DNA of 14,444 nt from contig CAZFCK010000121.1 in assembly GCA_964517355.1 (NCBI GenBank), forward strand, positions 1 through 14,444, in the 5' to 3' direction. Below are positions 1 to 6,754 of the stretch, one piece after another; the first letter of the stretch is position 1, and every line of letters starts with the position of its first letter. The stretch comes from CAZFCK01 sp964517355 (GTDB lineage: Bacteria > Desulfobacterota > Desulfovibrionia > Desulfovibrionales > Desulfovibrionaceae). The position numbers and the translations under genes are program-made. The notes beneath the pieces were generated by a model that was not told the DNA's origin, ran no database searches, and saw only the letters and a program-made list of their open reading frames with translations.

Positions 1-32
1 GATCGCGTAATTTGAAATAAAGGCTATTTCGT

Positions 33-61
33 TTGACAAGGGGCCACATAGGAAATACTTT
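33..61 (+). promoter_or_regulatory. Possible sigma70 promoter
   Basis: TTGACA at 33-38 is followed after 17 bases by TACTTT at 56-61. The -35 is perfect but the -10 is weak (3 of 6 matches). Transcription would start near 68 and meet the terminator at 182-214, so it would yield only a short RNA. Confidence 0.3.
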
Positions 62-181
62 TTATCTGAACAATTCGACTTCCTGGGCTGAGTGCACACC
101 ATAACACTTTGTATTTGTTGAAAAAAATAAGCATAAAAAAGTCTGTTTTTCCGGCGTCCAGGGGCCTCCCATGGTCGTCGT

Positions 182-214
182 GCGGGCGCGAAAGCCCGCG
201 ACTTTATTCTTTTT
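182..214 (+). terminator. Rho-independent terminator
   Basis: GCGGGC (182-187) pairs with GCCCGC (194-199) around a GCGAAA loop. The stem can extend to GTC/GAC with a small bulge. The T-rich tract TTTATTCTTTTT follows at 203-214. It ends either an unseen upstream gene or the possible short transcript starting near 68. Confidence 0.6.
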
Positions 215-312
215 ATCGTTTAGTCCGAAAGTCGTATGTATAACTTGTTGCAGACGAGTTGGAACACTCCTTTGCTCATCAGGTAGCCTTGACCCCTTTC
301 ATGATTCCCTGT

Positions 313-340
313 TTGCATTGCCACCGTAACGTGATATAGC
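313..340 (+). promoter_or_regulatory. Possible fbaB promoter
   Basis: TTGCAT (313-318), a 16-base spacer and TATAGC (335-340) are the best sigma70-like pair between the terminator and fbaB. It would give a leader of about 85 bases that includes the 373-396 hairpin. Matches are only moderate. Confidence 0.25.
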
Positions 341-430
341 ATTATGTGTTACTATCAGACCACGCTCGTGAACGCGCATCGCGCCGGACGTGCGCGGAAG
401 GCAACCATATAACGCAAAGGGATGCGGGCC

Positions 431-1480
431 ATGACAGACATTGCGAAGCTATTGGGTGACGAGGCGAGATATCTTCTGGACCATAAATGCGGCACTGTTC
501 CAAAGGCGCATCTGCAACTTCCCGGCCCGGATTTCGTAGACAGGGTCATGGCGGGCATGGACAGGTCTGTTCCGGTCTTGCGCAGCATGCAGCAACTTTT
601 CAACCACGGCAGACTGGCCGGCACGGGCTATGTTTCCATTTTGCCGGTGGATCAGGGCATAGAACATTCGGCAGGCGCGTCTTTCGCGCCCAATCCCCTG
701 TATTTCGATCCTGAAAACATCATCAGACTGGCCATGGAGGGCGGTTGCAACGCGGTTGCCTCAACCCTGGGCGTCATGGGCTCCCTGGCGCGCAAATACG
801 CGCACAAGATCCCCTTTCTGCTCAAGATCAACCATAATGAACTGCTGACCTACCCCAACAAGTGGGACCAGAACCTGTTCGCTTCCGTGAAACAGGCCTT
901 CAATATGGGGTGTGTGGCCGTCGGCGCCACCATTTATTTCGGCGCCCCGGAAAGCAACCGCCAGATCCGCGAAGTGAGCGCGGCCTTCCAGATCGCCCAT
1001 GAAATGGGGCTGGCCACCGTGCTCTGGGCCTACCTGCGCAATCCGGCCTTCAAAAAAGACGGCGTGGACTATCACGCCAGCGCGGACCTCACCGGACAGG
1101 CCAACCACCTGGCCGCGACCCTTGAAGCCGATATCGTGAAACAGAAACAAGCCACGAATAACGGCGGCTATACGGCCATCGGCTTCGGCAAAACCGACCC
1201 TCGCGTCTACAGCGACCTGTGCAGCGACCACCCCATTGATTTGACGCGCTACCAGGTGCTCAATTGCTTCTGCGGCCGCGTGGGGCTGATCAATTCCGGG
1301 GGCGGATCAGGGAAAAACGACCTGAACCAGGCGGTACGCACCGCTGTCATCAATAAACGCGCCGGCGGCATGGGCCTCATTTCCGGCCGTAAGGCCTTTC
1401 AAAAACCCATACGGGACGGCGTGGAACTGCTCAACGCCATTCAGGACGTCTACCTGGCGGAAGAAGTCACCATCGCTTGA
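431..1480 (+). CDS. fbaB: Class I fructose-bisphosphate aldolase (FbaB/DhnA type)
   Basis: This enzyme cleaves fructose-1,6-bisphosphate to DHAP and glyceraldehyde-3-phosphate, or runs the reverse in gluconeogenesis, through a Schiff base in the cytoplasm. The protein is 349 aa, close to the 350 aa of E. coli FbaB, and it is recognisably similar to that protein along its length. Visible motifs are VDQGIEHS near residue 73, GCNAVASTLGVMG near 105, and DIVKQK near 234, the expected Schiff-base region (K237). NNGGY follows, then the phosphate-binding part LINSGGGSG near 286 and NKRAGGMGLISGRKAF near 308. I chose ATG 431 because AAGGGA (417-422) sits 8 bases before it; the in-frame ATG at 422 has the SD directly against it. 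The gene stands alone. A CAAGGCG/CGCCTTG hairpin follows the stop codon. The main uncertainty is the start codon. Confidence 0.93.
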   Translation: MTDIAKLLGDEARYLLDHKCGTVPKAHLQLPGPDFVDRVMAGMDRSVPVLRSMQQLFNHGRLAGTGYVSILPVDQGIEHSAGASFAPNPLYFDPENIIRLAMEGGCNAVASTLGVMGSLARKYAHKIPFLLKINHNELLTYPNKWDQNLFASVKQAFNMGCVAVGATIYFGAPESNRQIREVSAAFQIAHEMGLATVLWAYLRNPAFKKDGVDYHASADLTGQANHLAATLEADIVKQKQATNNGGYTAIGFGKTDPRVYSDLCSDHPIDLTRYQVLNCFCGRVGLINSGGGSGKNDLNQAVRTAVINKRAGGMGLISGRKAFQKPIRDGVELLNAIQDVYLAEEVTIA

Positions 1481-1507
1481 CAAGGCGGCTATCCTCGCGC
1501 CTTGTTT
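1481..1507 (+). terminator. Possible weak terminator after fbaB
   Basis: CAAGGCG (1481-1487) begins one base after the fbaB stop and pairs perfectly with CGCCTTG (1498-1504) around a 10-base loop. Only TTT follows, so termination may be weak. The same arms occur in opposite order at 3890-3906. Confidence 0.4.
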
Positions 1508-1509
1508 CC

Positions 1510-1543
1510 GGAGGGGAAATCTCGTGAACGGGGTTTTCCCTCC
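1510..1543. repeat. Dispersed hairpin repeat copy
   Basis: GGAGGGGAAA (1510-1519) pairs with TTTTCCCTCC (1534-1543), 10 pairs including one G-T. The loop carries CTCGTGAA, which also occurs in the hairpin at 3931-3971, so both appear to be members of one repeat family. An A-run follows instead of a T-run, so it is not an intrinsic terminator on this strand. Confidence 0.5.
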
Positions 1544-1640
1544 TAAAAAACCGTATGCGCATGCCGTTCCCTGATCATACCTCGCAAGTATCGCCCCTCT
1601 CAACAAATGATATACCGACAGCTCATGCCCCCGGCTCCGT

Positions 1641-1669
1641 TTGACAATGATTTCTCGCTGCCTTATCAT
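1641..1669 (+). promoter_or_regulatory. Strong sigma70-like promoter (fliM)
   Basis: TTGACA (1641-1646), a 17-base spacer and TATCAT (1664-1669) match the consensus at 11 of 12 positions. It is the best promoter in the window. The first gene downstream is fliM at 1940. Use of a housekeeping-type promoter would be consistent with fliM being transcribed outside a flagellar operon. Confidence 0.6.
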
Positions 1670-1939
1670 TGAAAGTAAAGTATAATTACCAAGATAGATA
1701 CTTCTTCTTGTGTGCCGTACAATGAAGCCGCTCCCATGGAAGAGCAAGGATACGGCCTGGATTTCTTCCGTGTTTGGCGTTAGAATTGCATAACCATCTG
1801 AAAGACGCCGCCCACCGCCCTACCGGCGCGTATGCAGCCACGTTATGCGGGGCAAGACGGTCTTTCACATCAAGCACTACGTTTCGCGGCAGGCGCTCTC
1901 CCGCCCGCCGCACCTCATCCTTTGGAGGTGAGAGCAGGC

Positions 1940-2920
1940 ATGAGCAAGATTCTCGCACAAGACGAAGTCGATGCCTTGTTGCGCGGGCTTTCCGGCGGAG
2001 AAATCGAAACAGAAAGCGACATTGCCGAAGACGATTCCGGCATCGTGCCCTTTGACCTGGCGAATCAGGACCGCATCATCCGCGGCCGCATGCCTGTTCT
2101 GGAAATCGTCAACGACAGGTTCGCCCGGCTCTGCACAAACGCGCTCTCCAACTCCGTACGCAAGCGTGTGGAGATCAACCCCATTTCCATCGACATGACG
2201 AAGTTCGGCGATTTCATGCGCTCGCTGCCCGTTCCCACCAGCATCAATATTTTCAAGATGGAGCCGTTGCGGGGCAACGCCATCGTGGTGGTGGACTCCC
2301 GGCTTGTTTTCGCGCTGGTGGAAAACTTTTTCGGCGGTTCGGGCAGCCAGCCAAAAATCGAGGGCCGGGAATTCACGCGCATCGAACAGGCCATTGTGGA
2401 CCGGGTCATCAAAATCGCTCTGGAAAACATGGAAGAATCCTGGCGCCCCGTGCATGAAGTGAATCTCGAACTCGTGCGCTCGGAAATCAACCCGCAATTC
2501 GCGGCCATCGTCCCTCCCAGCGACGTGGTGGTGGTCATCACTTTCGAGGTGGAGCTGGAAAACGCAATCGGATCGCTCGTGGTCTGCCTGCCGTACGCCA
2601 CCATAGAACCCATCCGCTCCAAACTGCATGCGAGTTTTCAGACGGAGCGCCTGGAAATCGACCACGCCTGGGTCTCGCGCCTCAAGGAACGCCTCATGGA
2701 AACCCCGGTGGAACTGGTGGTGCGTTTCGGCAGCACGAAAATCACCGGCAGGCAACTCATGAACCTGCAAATCGGCGACATCCTGCTGCTCAACACCGAT
2801 ACCGACGACCTCATGGAGGCCGAGGTGGAAGGCATCCGCAAATTCCAGGGAATTTGCGGCACGGTCAAAAGCAACCAGGCGTTCCAGATCATCAAGGAAG
2901 AAGAACCCCGTTACGCCTGA
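1940..2920 (+). CDS. fliM: Flagellar motor switch protein FliM
   Basis: FliM is the C-ring protein at the cytoplasmic base of the flagellum; it binds phospho-CheY and switches rotation. The 326-aa product matches the family length (E. coli about 334). The N-terminus ILAQDEVDALLRG (4-16) is the CheY-binding segment, followed by an acidic linker. RIIRGRMPVLEIVNDRFARL (45-64) opens the CheC-like middle domain, with the FFGGSG turn at 130-135. The SpoA (FliN-like) C-domain starts near 254 with ETPVELVVRFG and includes LQIGDILLLN. I chose ATG 1940 because GGAGGTG (1924-1930) lies 9 bases before it and the CheY-binding motif normally sits at the very N-terminus. An open frame extends upstream to 1832, but its sequence is unlike FliM. 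No other flagellar gene lies nearby, so this fliM is an orphan in the window. Confidence 0.95.
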   Translation: MSKILAQDEVDALLRGLSGGEIETESDIAEDDSGIVPFDLANQDRIIRGRMPVLEIVNDRFARLCTNALSNSVRKRVEINPISIDMTKFGDFMRSLPVPTSINIFKMEPLRGNAIVVVDSRLVFALVENFFGGSGSQPKIEGREFTRIEQAIVDRVIKIALENMEESWRPVHEVNLELVRSEINPQFAAIVPPSDVVVVITFEVELENAIGSLVVCLPYATIEPIRSKLHASFQTERLEIDHAWVSRLKERLMETPVELVVRFGSTKITGRQLMNLQIGDILLLNTDTDDLMEAEVEGIRKFQGICGTVKSNQAFQIIKEEEPRYA

Positions 2921-2983
2921 TTCCGCTGGATTCGCATTCTTCTTTTGGGGACTGTTCACTTGAAAAAGAGATGCCTCCGGCCG

Positions 2984-3013
2984 CTTAAGAACCTTTTGAA
3001 AAAGGTTCTTAAG
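2984..3013. repeat. Perfect palindromic hairpin after fliM
   Basis: CTTAAGAACCTTTT (2984-2997) and AAAAGGTTCTTAAG (3000-3013) are perfect complements around two bases. The centre CCTTTTGAAAAAGG recurs with variants at 13062-13076 and 14321-14333. There is no T-run after the stem. It probably belongs to the dispersed repeat family and could act as a 3' boundary for fliM mRNA. Confidence 0.6.
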
Positions 3014-3083
3014 AATCTCCAAAACTCATTAATTAGCCTAACTTGCCAGTATATCTAAAATTTTAGATTTGATACTCGCGGGT

Positions 3084-3128
3084 CCAGGGGGGCGTTCCCC
3101 CCTGGTGAGGTTTGGGGCGGAGCCCCAA
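3084..3128. repeat. REP-like twin hairpin
   Basis: CCAGGGGGG (3084-3092) pairs perfectly with CCCCCCTGG (3097-3105) over a CGTT loop. Six bases later TTGGGGC (3112-3118) pairs with GCCCCAA (3122-3128) over GGA. From memory, elements of this form (ggtccaggggg...ccccctgg then tttggggc...gccccaa) are common between genes of Desulfovibrio and relatives. Confidence 0.65.
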
Positions 3129-3166
3129 CATAACCACCGTGAAGTTGAAATGCTTTACAATAAATC

Positions 3167-3197
3167 ATCACGTCTCCCCGCCATTGTGATTTTTTTT
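3167..3197 (+). terminator. Possible weak terminator
   Basis: ATCAC (3167-3171) pairs with GTGAT (3186-3190) over a 14-base loop, directly followed by a run of T to 3197. The stem is short, so this is tentative. Confidence 0.25.
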
Positions 3198-3288
3198 CCT
3201 CTTGGCGAGGCCGCGCACCTTCTGCTATGTTCCCTGATACATCCTCACAACCAAGGGACAACCAACAACCGCATTGCAGAGGACTATT

Positions 3289-3540
3289 ATGCACATTGTC
3301 AAATTGTTTGCTTTATCAACCTGTATTCACTGTAGAAATACAAGAAAATTCCTGGAAGAGAATCAGGTGGATCATGAGTGCGTTTATGTGGACACCCTTG
3401 AAGGTGACGAACGGAAAAAAACCATCGCTGAAATCAAACGCCACAACCCCGCGGCGTCGTTCCCGACTATGGTGATTGATGGAGACCGCGTGATCATCGG
3501 CTTCCGCAAGGACGACATCGAGGAGGCCCTGGGCTTATGA
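3289..3540 (+). CDS. Glutaredoxin-like thiol-disulfide protein
   Basis: This is a small cytoplasmic thioredoxin-fold protein of 83 aa, the usual single-domain glutaredoxin length. The beta-alpha-beta start MHIVKLFALST leads to the redox pair C12-I-H-C15, a CxxC variant of the classical CPYC. SFPTMVI (57-63) carries the conserved cis-proline at P59, and GFRKDDIEEAL near the C-terminus is typical of the family. I chose ATG 3289 because AGAGGA (3278-3283) is 5 bases upstream; an in-frame TTG at 3274 has no better site. It overlaps the next gene by ATGA, so the two are co-transcribed and probably translationally coupled. Inference: it is the electron-accepting partner of the downstream FTR-type protein, moving electrons from ferredoxin to disulfides. 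Its actual protein targets are unknown. Confidence 0.85.
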   Translation: MHIVKLFALSTCIHCRNTRKFLEENQVDHECVYVDTLEGDERKKTIAEIKRHNPAASFPTMVIDGDRVIIGFRKDDIEEALGL

Positions 3541-3881
3541 CGACAATGACCGCACAAAGCCTTTACGAGAATCTGAAAAAACTCCAGGAACCCAAAGGCT
3601 ATTATTTCAACAAGGATATGGAGATGACCATGCCCTTGCTGGAAAGCCTGCTGATAAACAAGGAACGCTACGGCCACATGGCCTGTCCCTGCCGGCTCGC
3701 CAGCGGTTCGCTCGAAAACGACAGGGACATCCTCTGCCCCTGTGTGTATCGGGAGCAGGACGTGGCTGAATACGGGGCCTGTTACTGCGGGCTGTACGTC
3801 TCCAAAGAATGGAACGACGGCGCCATAGAGCACGCAACGGTCCCTGAGCGCCGGCCTCCTGAAAAAACGGATATATTCTAG
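3537..3881 (+). CDS. Ferredoxin:thioredoxin reductase catalytic (beta) subunit-like protein
   Basis: FTR beta subunits bind a 4Fe-4S cluster next to a redox-active disulfide and reduce a thioredoxin-fold partner with electrons from ferredoxin. This 114-aa protein shows three two-cysteine motifs: C50-P-C52, C67-P-C69 and C82-Y-C84, spaced CPC-X14-CPC-X12-CYC. Plant and cyanobacterial FTR has CPC-X16-CPC-X8-CHC. The His of the last motif, which works near the active disulfide in chloroplast FTR, is Tyr here. No FTR variable (alpha) subunit gene is adjacent. ATG 3537 overlaps the glutaredoxin stop (ATGA), and AGGAGG at 3521-3526 is 10 bases upstream; ATG 3546 is an alternative start. The stop codon lies within the 26-base repeat beginning at 3878. 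The family call is strong; the partner is inferred to be the upstream glutaredoxin. Confidence 0.88.
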   Translation: MTTMTAQSLYENLKKLQEPKGYYFNKDMEMTMPLLESLLINKERYGHMACPCRLASGSLENDRDILCPCVYREQDVAEYGACYCGLYVSKEWNDGAIEHATVPERRPPEKTDIF

Positions 3882-3903
3882 CGCATTTTCGCCTTGAAAC
3901 AAG
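3878..3903. repeat. 26-base exact repeat, copy 1
   Basis: The sequence at 3878-3903 is identical to 14358-14383. It contains GCGCATTTTCGCCTTGAAAC. In this copy CGCCTTG (3890-3896) can pair with CAAGGCG (3900-3906) over AAA, while the second copy diverges after CAAG. It begins inside the FTR gene's last codons and stop. Confidence 0.7.
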
Positions 3904-3930
3904 GCGCAAGCCGTTAACAACAATATGTCC

Positions 3931-3977
3931 ATTCCAGGGGAGCGCCTCGTGAAAAAGGTTTCCCCTGGAATTTTTTT
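3931..3977 (+). terminator. Intrinsic terminator between the redox operon and hisC
   Basis: ATTCCAGGGGA (3931-3941) pairs perfectly with TCCCCTGGAAT (3961-3971), and seven T follow at 3971-3977. This is the strongest terminator in the window. Parts of it (AGGGGAGCGC and AAAGGTTTCCCCT) match the reverse complement of the repeat at 14311-14356, so a repeat-family copy appears to serve as the terminator. Confidence 0.8.
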
Positions 3978-4012
3978 CACCCCAAAGCACCCCCTTTTGA
4001 CGAGCAGAGCAC

Positions 4013-5110
4013 ATGATACGCCCGGATTTGCACATTCTGGCCCCATATGCCCATGCCGTGGACGCCGCGCTACTGCCGCAGCATGCAAGGCTGGGCCGTA
4101 CCGTGCGCCTCGGCAGCAATGAAAACCCCTTGGGTCCCTCGCCTCTGGCGGTGGAAGCCATGGCGCGTGCCGCATCCGTGGCCGGGCGTTATCCCCAGGC
4201 CGACAGTTCGCGCTGCATCCGGGCCATTGCGGAACACCTCGGCGTACCGGCGGAGCACATCCTCATGGGCAACGGAGGCGATGAGATCATAGATCTCCTG
4301 GTGCGCGTTCTGGCTGTGCCGGGACGAGACGCGGTATTGACCTGCCGCCCCTGCTTCGATGTCTATCGTACCCAGGCCCTTGTCTGCGGCGCGCGGCTTG
4401 AGCAGGTGCCCCTGCAAGAGGACTTCGCCCTCCCCCTGGAGGCCTTGGCCGACAAAGCCGGCGCGGACACCGCGGTGGTTTTCGTGACCACACCGGACAA
4501 TCCCTCGGGGCTGACCACGCCCCCCCGGGACCTGGAACGTCTGGCGCGGGCGTTGCCTCCACGCACCTTTCTGCTGGTGGATGAGGCTTACGTTGATTTT
4601 GCCGACGCACCGGGTGCGGCCACCTGTCTGCCCCTGCCGCGCACGCTGCCAAACGTGGGCATCCTGCGCACGTTTTCCAAGGCCTACGGGCTGGCGGGGG
4701 CGCGGCTCGGCTACGGCGTTCTTCCTCTGCCCGTGGCCGATATCTGCCGCCGCGCGCAAATTCCCTTCAGCGTCAACCTGTTTGCCCAGGAAGGCGGTAT
4801 CGCCGCCCTTGCCGACCAGGAGCACTACCGCCGCACTGTGGCGCTGGTCCGCGAACAGCGCGCGGTTCTCAGGCAAGGGCTGCTTGCTCTCGGCTGCCGG
4901 GTTCCGGACAGCCAGTCGAACTTTCTCATGTTCCACCCCCCGTGCTCCAGCCAGGAACTTTTTACGGGTCTGCTCCGGCAAGGCATCCTGATCCGCAACC
5001 TCAAGCCCAACGGCCTGGACGGCTGGCTGCGCGTCAGTGTGGGGACGCCGGAAGAATGCGCGGCGTTTCTGGAAGCCGTCGCATCGCTTGTGCCCGTGTT
5101 GCCCGGGTAA
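4013..5110 (+). CDS. hisC: Histidinol-phosphate aminotransferase HisC
   Basis: HisC converts imidazole-acetol phosphate and glutamate to L-histidinol phosphate, with pyridoxal phosphate as cofactor, in histidine synthesis. The 365-aa product has the standard length for this fold-type I aminotransferase. Visible motifs are LGSNENPLGPSP (33-44), GNGGDEII (86-93), PDNPSG (161-166), the cofactor ring contact D190-E-A-Y193, and RTFSKAYGLAGARLGY (219-234) with the PLP lysine K223. The carboxylate-binding arginine is R340 in LRVSVGT. The start is ATG 4013; the ribosome-binding site is weak (GAGCAG). No other his gene lies in the window. It begins 36 bases after a strong terminator, leaving little room for a promoter of its own. 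Related aminotransferases, for example for aromatic amino acids, share these motifs, so substrate is inferred. Confidence 0.9.
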   Translation: MIRPDLHILAPYAHAVDAALLPQHARLGRTVRLGSNENPLGPSPLAVEAMARAASVAGRYPQADSSRCIRAIAEHLGVPAEHILMGNGGDEIIDLLVRVLAVPGRDAVLTCRPCFDVYRTQALVCGARLEQVPLQEDFALPLEALADKAGADTAVVFVTTPDNPSGLTTPPRDLERLARALPPRTFLLVDEAYVDFADAPGAATCLPLPRTLPNVGILRTFSKAYGLAGARLGYGVLPLPVADICRRAQIPFSVNLFAQEGGIAALADQEHYRRTVALVREQRAVLRQGLLALGCRVPDSQSNFLMFHPPCSSQELFTGLLRQGILIRNLKPNGLDGWLRVSVGTPEECAAFLEAVASLVPVLPG

Positions 5111-5124
5111 GGGACATGTCCTTT

Positions 5125-5178
5125 GAAGATTGTCTTCCGTGAGAATAAAACTCAGAGCGCCTCACCCTTGAGGATTCC
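5125..5178 (+). other. Small hairpins after hisC
   Basis: GAAGA/TCTTC (5125-5137) and CCTCA/TGAGG near 5161-5174 form short stems. No T-run follows, so termination of hisC here is not demonstrated. The palindrome GGACATGTCC lies just upstream at 5112-5121. Confidence 0.25.
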
Positions 5179-5236
5179 GCGGGAGCTTCAGCAACGGCTT
5201 GCGACAACATCACGACAGCAGTTATGTATGGAAATC

Positions 5237-5261
5237 GGATAGAGGAATGGTTGCTCTATCC
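5237..5261. promoter_or_regulatory. 8-base inverted repeat upstream of the sugar transporter
   Basis: GGATAGAG (5237-5244) and CTCTATCC (5254-5261) are perfect inverted arms separated by 9 bases. They lie about 50 bases before the transporter start and downstream of a poor promoter-like TTGCGA (5199). This could be a repressor operator or a leader hairpin; no regulator gene is adjacent. Confidence 0.4.
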
Positions 5262-5308
5262 TTCATGCCCTCTCCACTTCAACATCACGCACACAGTGAG
5301 GCATGACC

Positions 5309-6706
5309 ATGGCTGCACAGGAAGCGTACAAAGAAAATAACAGACTCCTTTTCACCATAGCCGCCATGGCCGCCATGGGCGGTTTGCTGTTCGGATACGA
5401 CACCGGCGTCATATCCGGAGCGCTCCTCTTTTTGCGCGAGGATTTTTCCCTGGACGCCAAGGCCCAGGAATGGGTGGTCAGCGTGGTGCTGCTCGGCTGC
5501 ATAGCGGGGGCCGCTATCAGCGGCAACGTCGTGGACAGGCTTGGCCGCCGCAGGGTCATCATTCTCACCGCCTGCGTCTTCGCCCTCGGGTCCATATGGA
5601 GCGGACTGGCCTCCAGCATCCCCATGCTTCTCGCCGGGCGTCTGGTCATCGGGCTGGGCATAGGCGTGGCCTCCTACGCCGTGCCCTTGTATATTTCCGA
5701 GATATCCCCGCCCACATACCGCGGCGCCCTGGTCTCCCTCAATCAGTTGCTCATCACCATCGGCATCGTTTGCTCCTATCTTGTGGACGACATTTTCGCG
5801 CATACGGATCATACGTGGCGCTACATGTTCCTTACGGGGGCGGTTCCGGCCGTCATCCTCGTCACGGGCATGTTGTTTCTGCCCGAAACGCCCCACTGGC
5901 TGATGACAAGGGGACGCGAACAACGCGCGTTCGCAATTTTATCCAGGCTCATGCCCGCGTCCCAGGCCGCGGCGGAGTTGGCAGAACTCCGCAAGAACGC
6001 ATCGCGGACCACCCAGGGATCATGCAAGGAATTGCTGGCGCCCTGGATGCGCCCGGCACTGATCATCGGCGTGGGCATCATGTTCATACAGCAGGCGACA
6101 GGCATCAATACCGTAATCTACTACGCGCCCACCATTTTCGAAATGGCGGGCTTCACTTCGGCCACCACGGCCATCGCCGCCACTGTGGGCGTGGGGCTCG
6201 TGAATGTGCTGCTGACCGTGGTCTCCATCCGGCTCATCGACCGCATCGGCCGCAAGCCGCTCCTTTCTTCCGGACTCCTGGGCATGGTGTTCAGCCTGAC
6301 GCTCCTGGGCCTGGGGTTCCACTTTGCCGCGGATGTGGGGGCCGGCCTCAAATGGATCACTGTGGGGGCGCTCCTCATTTATATCGGGTCGTTCGCCATC
6401 AGCCTCGGCCCCATCGCCTGGCTGCTCATCGCTGAAATCTACCCCGTCAAGGTGCGCGGCCTGGCCATGAGCATCGCCACCCTGTGCAACTGGGGCTTCA
6501 ACTTTTGTATCGCCTTCACCTTCCTGAGCATTGTGGACAGGCTCGGCAAGGAAGGCGCCTTTTGGCTCTATGCCGGCATCGGCCTTTGCGGCTGGTTTTT
6601 TTGCCGGTTTTATGTTCCCGAAACAAAAGGGGTATCCTTGCCCACCATCGAAAACAATTTGCGGCAAGGTGTGCCGGCACGGCATCTGGGCCGAGAACCG
6701 CAATGA
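5309..6706 (+). CDS. Sugar:proton symporter, MFS sugar porter family
   Basis: This is an inner-membrane transporter of the GalP/XylE/AraE type that imports a hexose or pentose with protons. The 465-aa product matches the family (GalP about 464) and shows twelve hydrophobic helices with a central cytoplasmic loop near 200-245. Signature motifs are GGLLFGYDTGVISGAL (24-39), the loop motif DRLGRRR (76-82), PETPHWL (192-198), QQATGIN (261-267) at the sugar site, DRIGRKPLL (311-319), WLLIAEIYPVKVRG (371-384) and PETKG (437-441). I chose ATG 5309 because GTGAGG (5296-5301) is 7 bases ahead; ATG 5303 in the same frame sits only one base after it. It has its own leader with an inverted repeat. The substrate cannot be read from the sequence. 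Confidence 0.9.
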   Translation: MAAQEAYKENNRLLFTIAAMAAMGGLLFGYDTGVISGALLFLREDFSLDAKAQEWVVSVVLLGCIAGAAISGNVVDRLGRRRVIILTACVFALGSIWSGLASSIPMLLAGRLVIGLGIGVASYAVPLYISEISPPTYRGALVSLNQLLITIGIVCSYLVDDIFAHTDHTWRYMFLTGAVPAVILVTGMLFLPETPHWLMTRGREQRAFAILSRLMPASQAAAELAELRKNASRTTQGSCKELLAPWMRPALIIGVGIMFIQQATGINTVIYYAPTIFEMAGFTSATTAIAATVGVGLVNVLLTVVSIRLIDRIGRKPLLSSGLLGMVFSLTLLGLGFHFAADVGAGLKWITVGALLIYIGSFAISLGPIAWLLIAEIYPVKVRGLAMSIATLCNWGFNFCIAFTFLSIVDRLGKEGAFWLYAGIGLCGWFFCRFYVPETKGVSLPTIENNLRQGVPARHLGREPQ

Positions 6707-6754
6707 AAAGGCGCGTTGAAAACTTTATATTATATAATAATAGGCCTACATTTC

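Larger units (their letters stand above)
1..430. other. Gene-free leader region upstream of fbaB
   Basis: I see no credible coding sequence here. It contains a small hairpin (GAAATA 14-19 / TATTTC 25-30), a possible promoter (33-61), an intrinsic terminator (182-214), a possible fbaB promoter (313-340), and a GC-rich hairpin (CGCGCA 373-378 / TGCGCG 391-396) shortly before the fbaB ribosome-binding site. The upstream gene, if transcribed in this direction, ends outside the window. Confidence 0.5.
1505..1939. other. Long fliM leader and intergenic region
   Basis: This 435-base stretch holds the 1510-1543 hairpin and a strong sigma70-like promoter at 1641-1669. No convincing gene is present. 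A 23-codon ATG frame at 1722-1793 has no ribosome-binding site. A transcript from the promoter would have about 260 untranslated bases before fliM. Confidence 0.5.
2921..3288. other. Intergenic region rich in hairpins between fliM and the redox operon
   Basis: This stretch holds the palindrome 2984-3013, the double hairpin 3084-3128, a possible terminator 3167-3197, and a weak promoter-like pair TTGGCG (3202-3207) / TATGTT (3226-3231) with an 18-base spacer ahead of the glutaredoxin gene. I see no gene; the short open frames crossing it run through the hairpins and lack ribosome-binding sites. Confidence 0.5.

Noticed and set aside
1722..1793. 23-codon ATG frame in the fliM leader
   Set aside because: No ribosome-binding site and no recognisable product; too short to support.
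1832..1939. N-terminal extension of FliM in frame with the gene
   Set aside because: FliM normally starts with the CheY-binding motif, and a strong ribosome-binding site (1924-1930) points to 1940.
6733..6738. Perfect TATAAT between the sugar transporter and the zinc-ribbon gene
   Set aside because: No -35-like hexamer at proper spacing; it is part of an A/T palindrome. TGGACA-17-TAAGAT at 6755-6783 is a better promoter.
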